Shown here: positions 62,541-64,000 of the stretch, piece by piece
Layout: each line of letters starts with the position of its first letter
Numbering within the stretch: position 1 is the stretch's first letter
NCBI GenBank assembly: GCA_017643305.1
Contig: JAEPNQ010000001.1
Location: 1-64,000 of the forward strand
From: Marinibacterium sp.
Lineage (GTDB): Bacteria; Pseudomonadota; Alphaproteobacteria; Rhodobacterales; Rhodobacteraceae
DNA length: 64,000 bases
Direction: 5' to 3'
Notes under the pieces: generated by a model
What the model saw: only the letters and a program-made list of their open reading frames with translations
The model's database searches: none
What the model was told of the DNA's origin: nothing
Translations under genes and position numbers: made by a program

Positions 62541-64000
62541 ATGAAACCCGCATTTGCGCTGTCATTGTCATATGAAGGTATCAGCCTTCTGCATCGGTGC
62601 GCCGGTGGATGGCGTAATGCCGGAGAGGCGGCGCTTGACGCGCCTGATCTGGCCACGGCCTTGTCAGGCCTGCGCGGGGCCGCGTCCCGGCTGGAACCCG
62701 GCCCGCTTCGTTCCAAGCTGATTATCCCCAACGAACAGATCCGCTATCTCAGCATAGAAACCGGCACGGCAGATCGGCAGACCTGCGACCAGATGGTGCG
62801 TGCTGCGCTGGAGGGTGCCACTTTCTACGCAGTGGATGAACTGGCCTATGACATCTCGATCGAAGGCCACACCACCCATATTGCTGCCGTCGCGCATGAA
62901 ACGTTGGAAGAGGCGGAAAATTTTGCCCTCGAGCACCAGTTCGGGCCAGTCAGCTTTGTCGCCATCCCCGGCAAAAAACCATTTCTGGGAGAGCCGTATT
63001 TCGGCCCCACCCGACATGCCGCAACCGTCCTCGCTCCCGGCGAAACGGTGGAGCCTGATGGCATTGCGGTTGTCGTTGTCGGTCCGGCTCAGTTCCCAGT
63101 GGAAGGCGCGGTGCCGACACCGGAACCCGAAGTTACCGCTGAACCACAGGCAGCACCCGTGGACGACCCGGCGCCGGAACCGGCGGATCCACCGGTGGAG
63201 GCCGCCCCGACAGAATCTGCTGTCCCGACCTTTTCCAGCCGCCGCCGTCGCGGAACCGAAACTTATGCACCTGCGAAAGCTGAACCGCCGCTAGAGGCCC
63301 AGCAGCTGCCCGTCGCGACTGACCCGGTTGAAGACCCCTTGCCGGAACCCCCGGTCGCCACCCCAGCTGCACCGCAGCCCGCCGCAGCGCTGGAATTGCC
63401 GAAGGCAGAGCCCCCTGCGCCTGTCTCAGCTCCTCCGCTGGCAGCTCAGGCTGCCGCTCCAGCCGTTGCTCCACCGCGTAAGATCGACCTGGGCAAAAAC
63501 CCGAACAAGGGCGATGATGCCCCGAAGGCCGGGCTTCTGTCCGGACTGCTGCGCAGGCGCGGCAGAGACACACCACCGGTTGAGGCTCCTTTGGCCTCTG
63601 CTGCCCCCGCCGCTCCAACCGCGCCCCGACGCGAGTTGGACGTGTCCGGCATGCCACCAAAGCTGGCCGCCGCCGTTCTTAAAACCGCCGAGCGGAGCAC
63701 GACGCCTGCTGGCGAGGGCCCCCTAGACCCGCCGGCAGAAGCACAGCGCATGACGGTGTTCGGCGCGCATCAACCTGCCGATGCCAATGCCAAATCGCGG
63801 CCTCACTTTCTCGGCCTGATCCTGACCGCCGTGCTGCTGCTGTTTTTGGCGGGTGTGGCGGCCTGGGCCTCGATCTTTATAGATGATGATCTGGCAGGGC
63901 TGTTCAGCAGGGAACCACAGGATGCCACGGTTGCAAATGATGCGCCCGCGCCCGCAAGCGACACACCTTCGGTTGCGGCCTTCACCGTCCCGCAGCTGGA
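62541..64000 (+). CDS. Large proline/alanine-rich membrane protein, partial (cut by window end)
   Basis: The frame from ATG 62541 is open to the last base (486 codons). Residues 1-190 form a soluble domain (starting M-K-P-A-F-A-L-S-L-S-Y-E-G-I) that resembles an actin-like or pilus-biogenesis type front, but I cannot assign it. Residues 195-395 are a low-complexity Pro/Ala/Glu linker with a basic patch (S-S-R-R-R-R). One membrane helix lies at about 423-447 (F-L-G-L-I-L-T-A-V-L-L-L-F-L-A), placing the first part in the cytoplasm and the following part in the periplasm. The protein continues beyond 64000. Confidence 0.75.
   Translation, partial: MKPAFALSLSYEGISLLHRCAGGWRNAGEAALDAPDLATALSGLRGAASRLEPGPLRSKLIIPNEQIRYLSIETGTADRQTCDQMVRAALEGATFYAVDELAYDISIEGHTTHIAAVAHETLEEAENFALEHQFGPVSFVAIPGKKPFLGEPYFGPTRHAATVLAPGETVEPDGIAVVVVGPAQFPVEGAVPTPEPEVTAEPQAAPVDDPAPEPADPPVEAAPTESAVPTFSSRRRRGTETYAPAKAEPPLEAQQLPVATDPVEDPLPEPPVATPAAPQPAAALELPKAEPPAPVSAPPLAAQAAAPAVAPPRKIDLGKNPNKGDDAPKAGLLSGLLRRRGRDTPPVEAPLASAAPAAPTAPRRELDVSGMPPKLAAAVLKTAERSTTPAGEGPLDPPAEAQRMTVFGAHQPADANAKSRPHFLGLILTAVLLLFLAGVAAWASIFIDDDLAGLFSREPQDATVANDAPAPASDTPSVAAFTVPQL

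Noticed and set aside
1-64000. CRISPR array, prophage or classical anti-phage system
   Set aside because: No regularly spaced repeats, phage structural genes, restriction enzymes or known defence motifs were seen.

Overview
The window reads as chromosome of a marine alphaproteobacterium of the Rhodobacterales (Roseobacter-type). Reasons: GC-rich coding, a dense set of ABC and TRAP importers for small organic solutes, sulfatase and betaine-type uptake genes, and a housekeeping run (SPOR lipoprotein, D-Ala-D-Ala carboxypeptidase, tmk, holB, tatD, PhnP-like hydrolase) in the order I would expect for that group. Species assignment is inference; there is no rRNA here.

Layout. 1-5.1 kb: proline/glycine-betaine ABC permease and ATPase (minus strand), divergent from a sulfatase. 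5.2-10.4 kb: a minus-strand operon for a polyamine-type ABC importer (Tat-exported binding protein, ATPase, two permeases) followed by an isochorismatase-fold hydrolase and an unrecognised protein. 10.7-13.0 kb: a plus-strand operon of a 2-oxoglutarate/Fe(II) oxygenase, a GNAT-like protein and a metallo-beta-lactamase-fold hydrolase. 13.2-16.0 kb: a guanidine-I (ykkC) riboswitch, then the collapsed remains of an ABC importer, then an intact guanidine-hydrolase-like ureohydrolase coupled to a His-rich 144-aa protein and a 59-aa membrane peptide; this is the most interesting locus. 16.1-24.4 kb: Asp/Glu racemase and LysR regulator (minus), then an enolase-superfamily dehydratase, a DadA-like oxidase, a TRAP transporter and a BASS-like carrier (plus), probably a hydroxyproline-like amino-acid catabolic unit. 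24.6-39.6 kb: a catabolic cluster with a MalFGK-type sugar importer, LacI regulator with two matching operators, four NTF2/SnoaL-fold proteins, an HpsN/HisD-family dehydrogenase, two SDRs, a cupin, a MetE-like protein and a VOC protein; its substrate is unknown.

40-51.3 kb is accessory and decaying: a TTG-started CoA-transferase, two secreted hypotheticals in AT-richer DNA, IS3 and IS21 remnants, two broken glutathione S-transferase genes (one with three in-frame stops), truncated HAD, HxlR and MhpD-like genes, plus apparently intact molybdopterin oxidoreductase, enoyl-CoA hydratase, SDR and MFS genes. It ends at a tRNA-Ser(UGA) whose 3' end faces the region. 52.1-64 kb is conserved: SPOR lipoprotein, dac-tmk-holB-tatD-phnP-like overlapping operon, an AEC permease, a glycosyltransferase-like gene, metY, a SIMPL protein, and a large proline-rich membrane protein cut by the window end.

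All calls come from reading translations and motifs; no database search was run.
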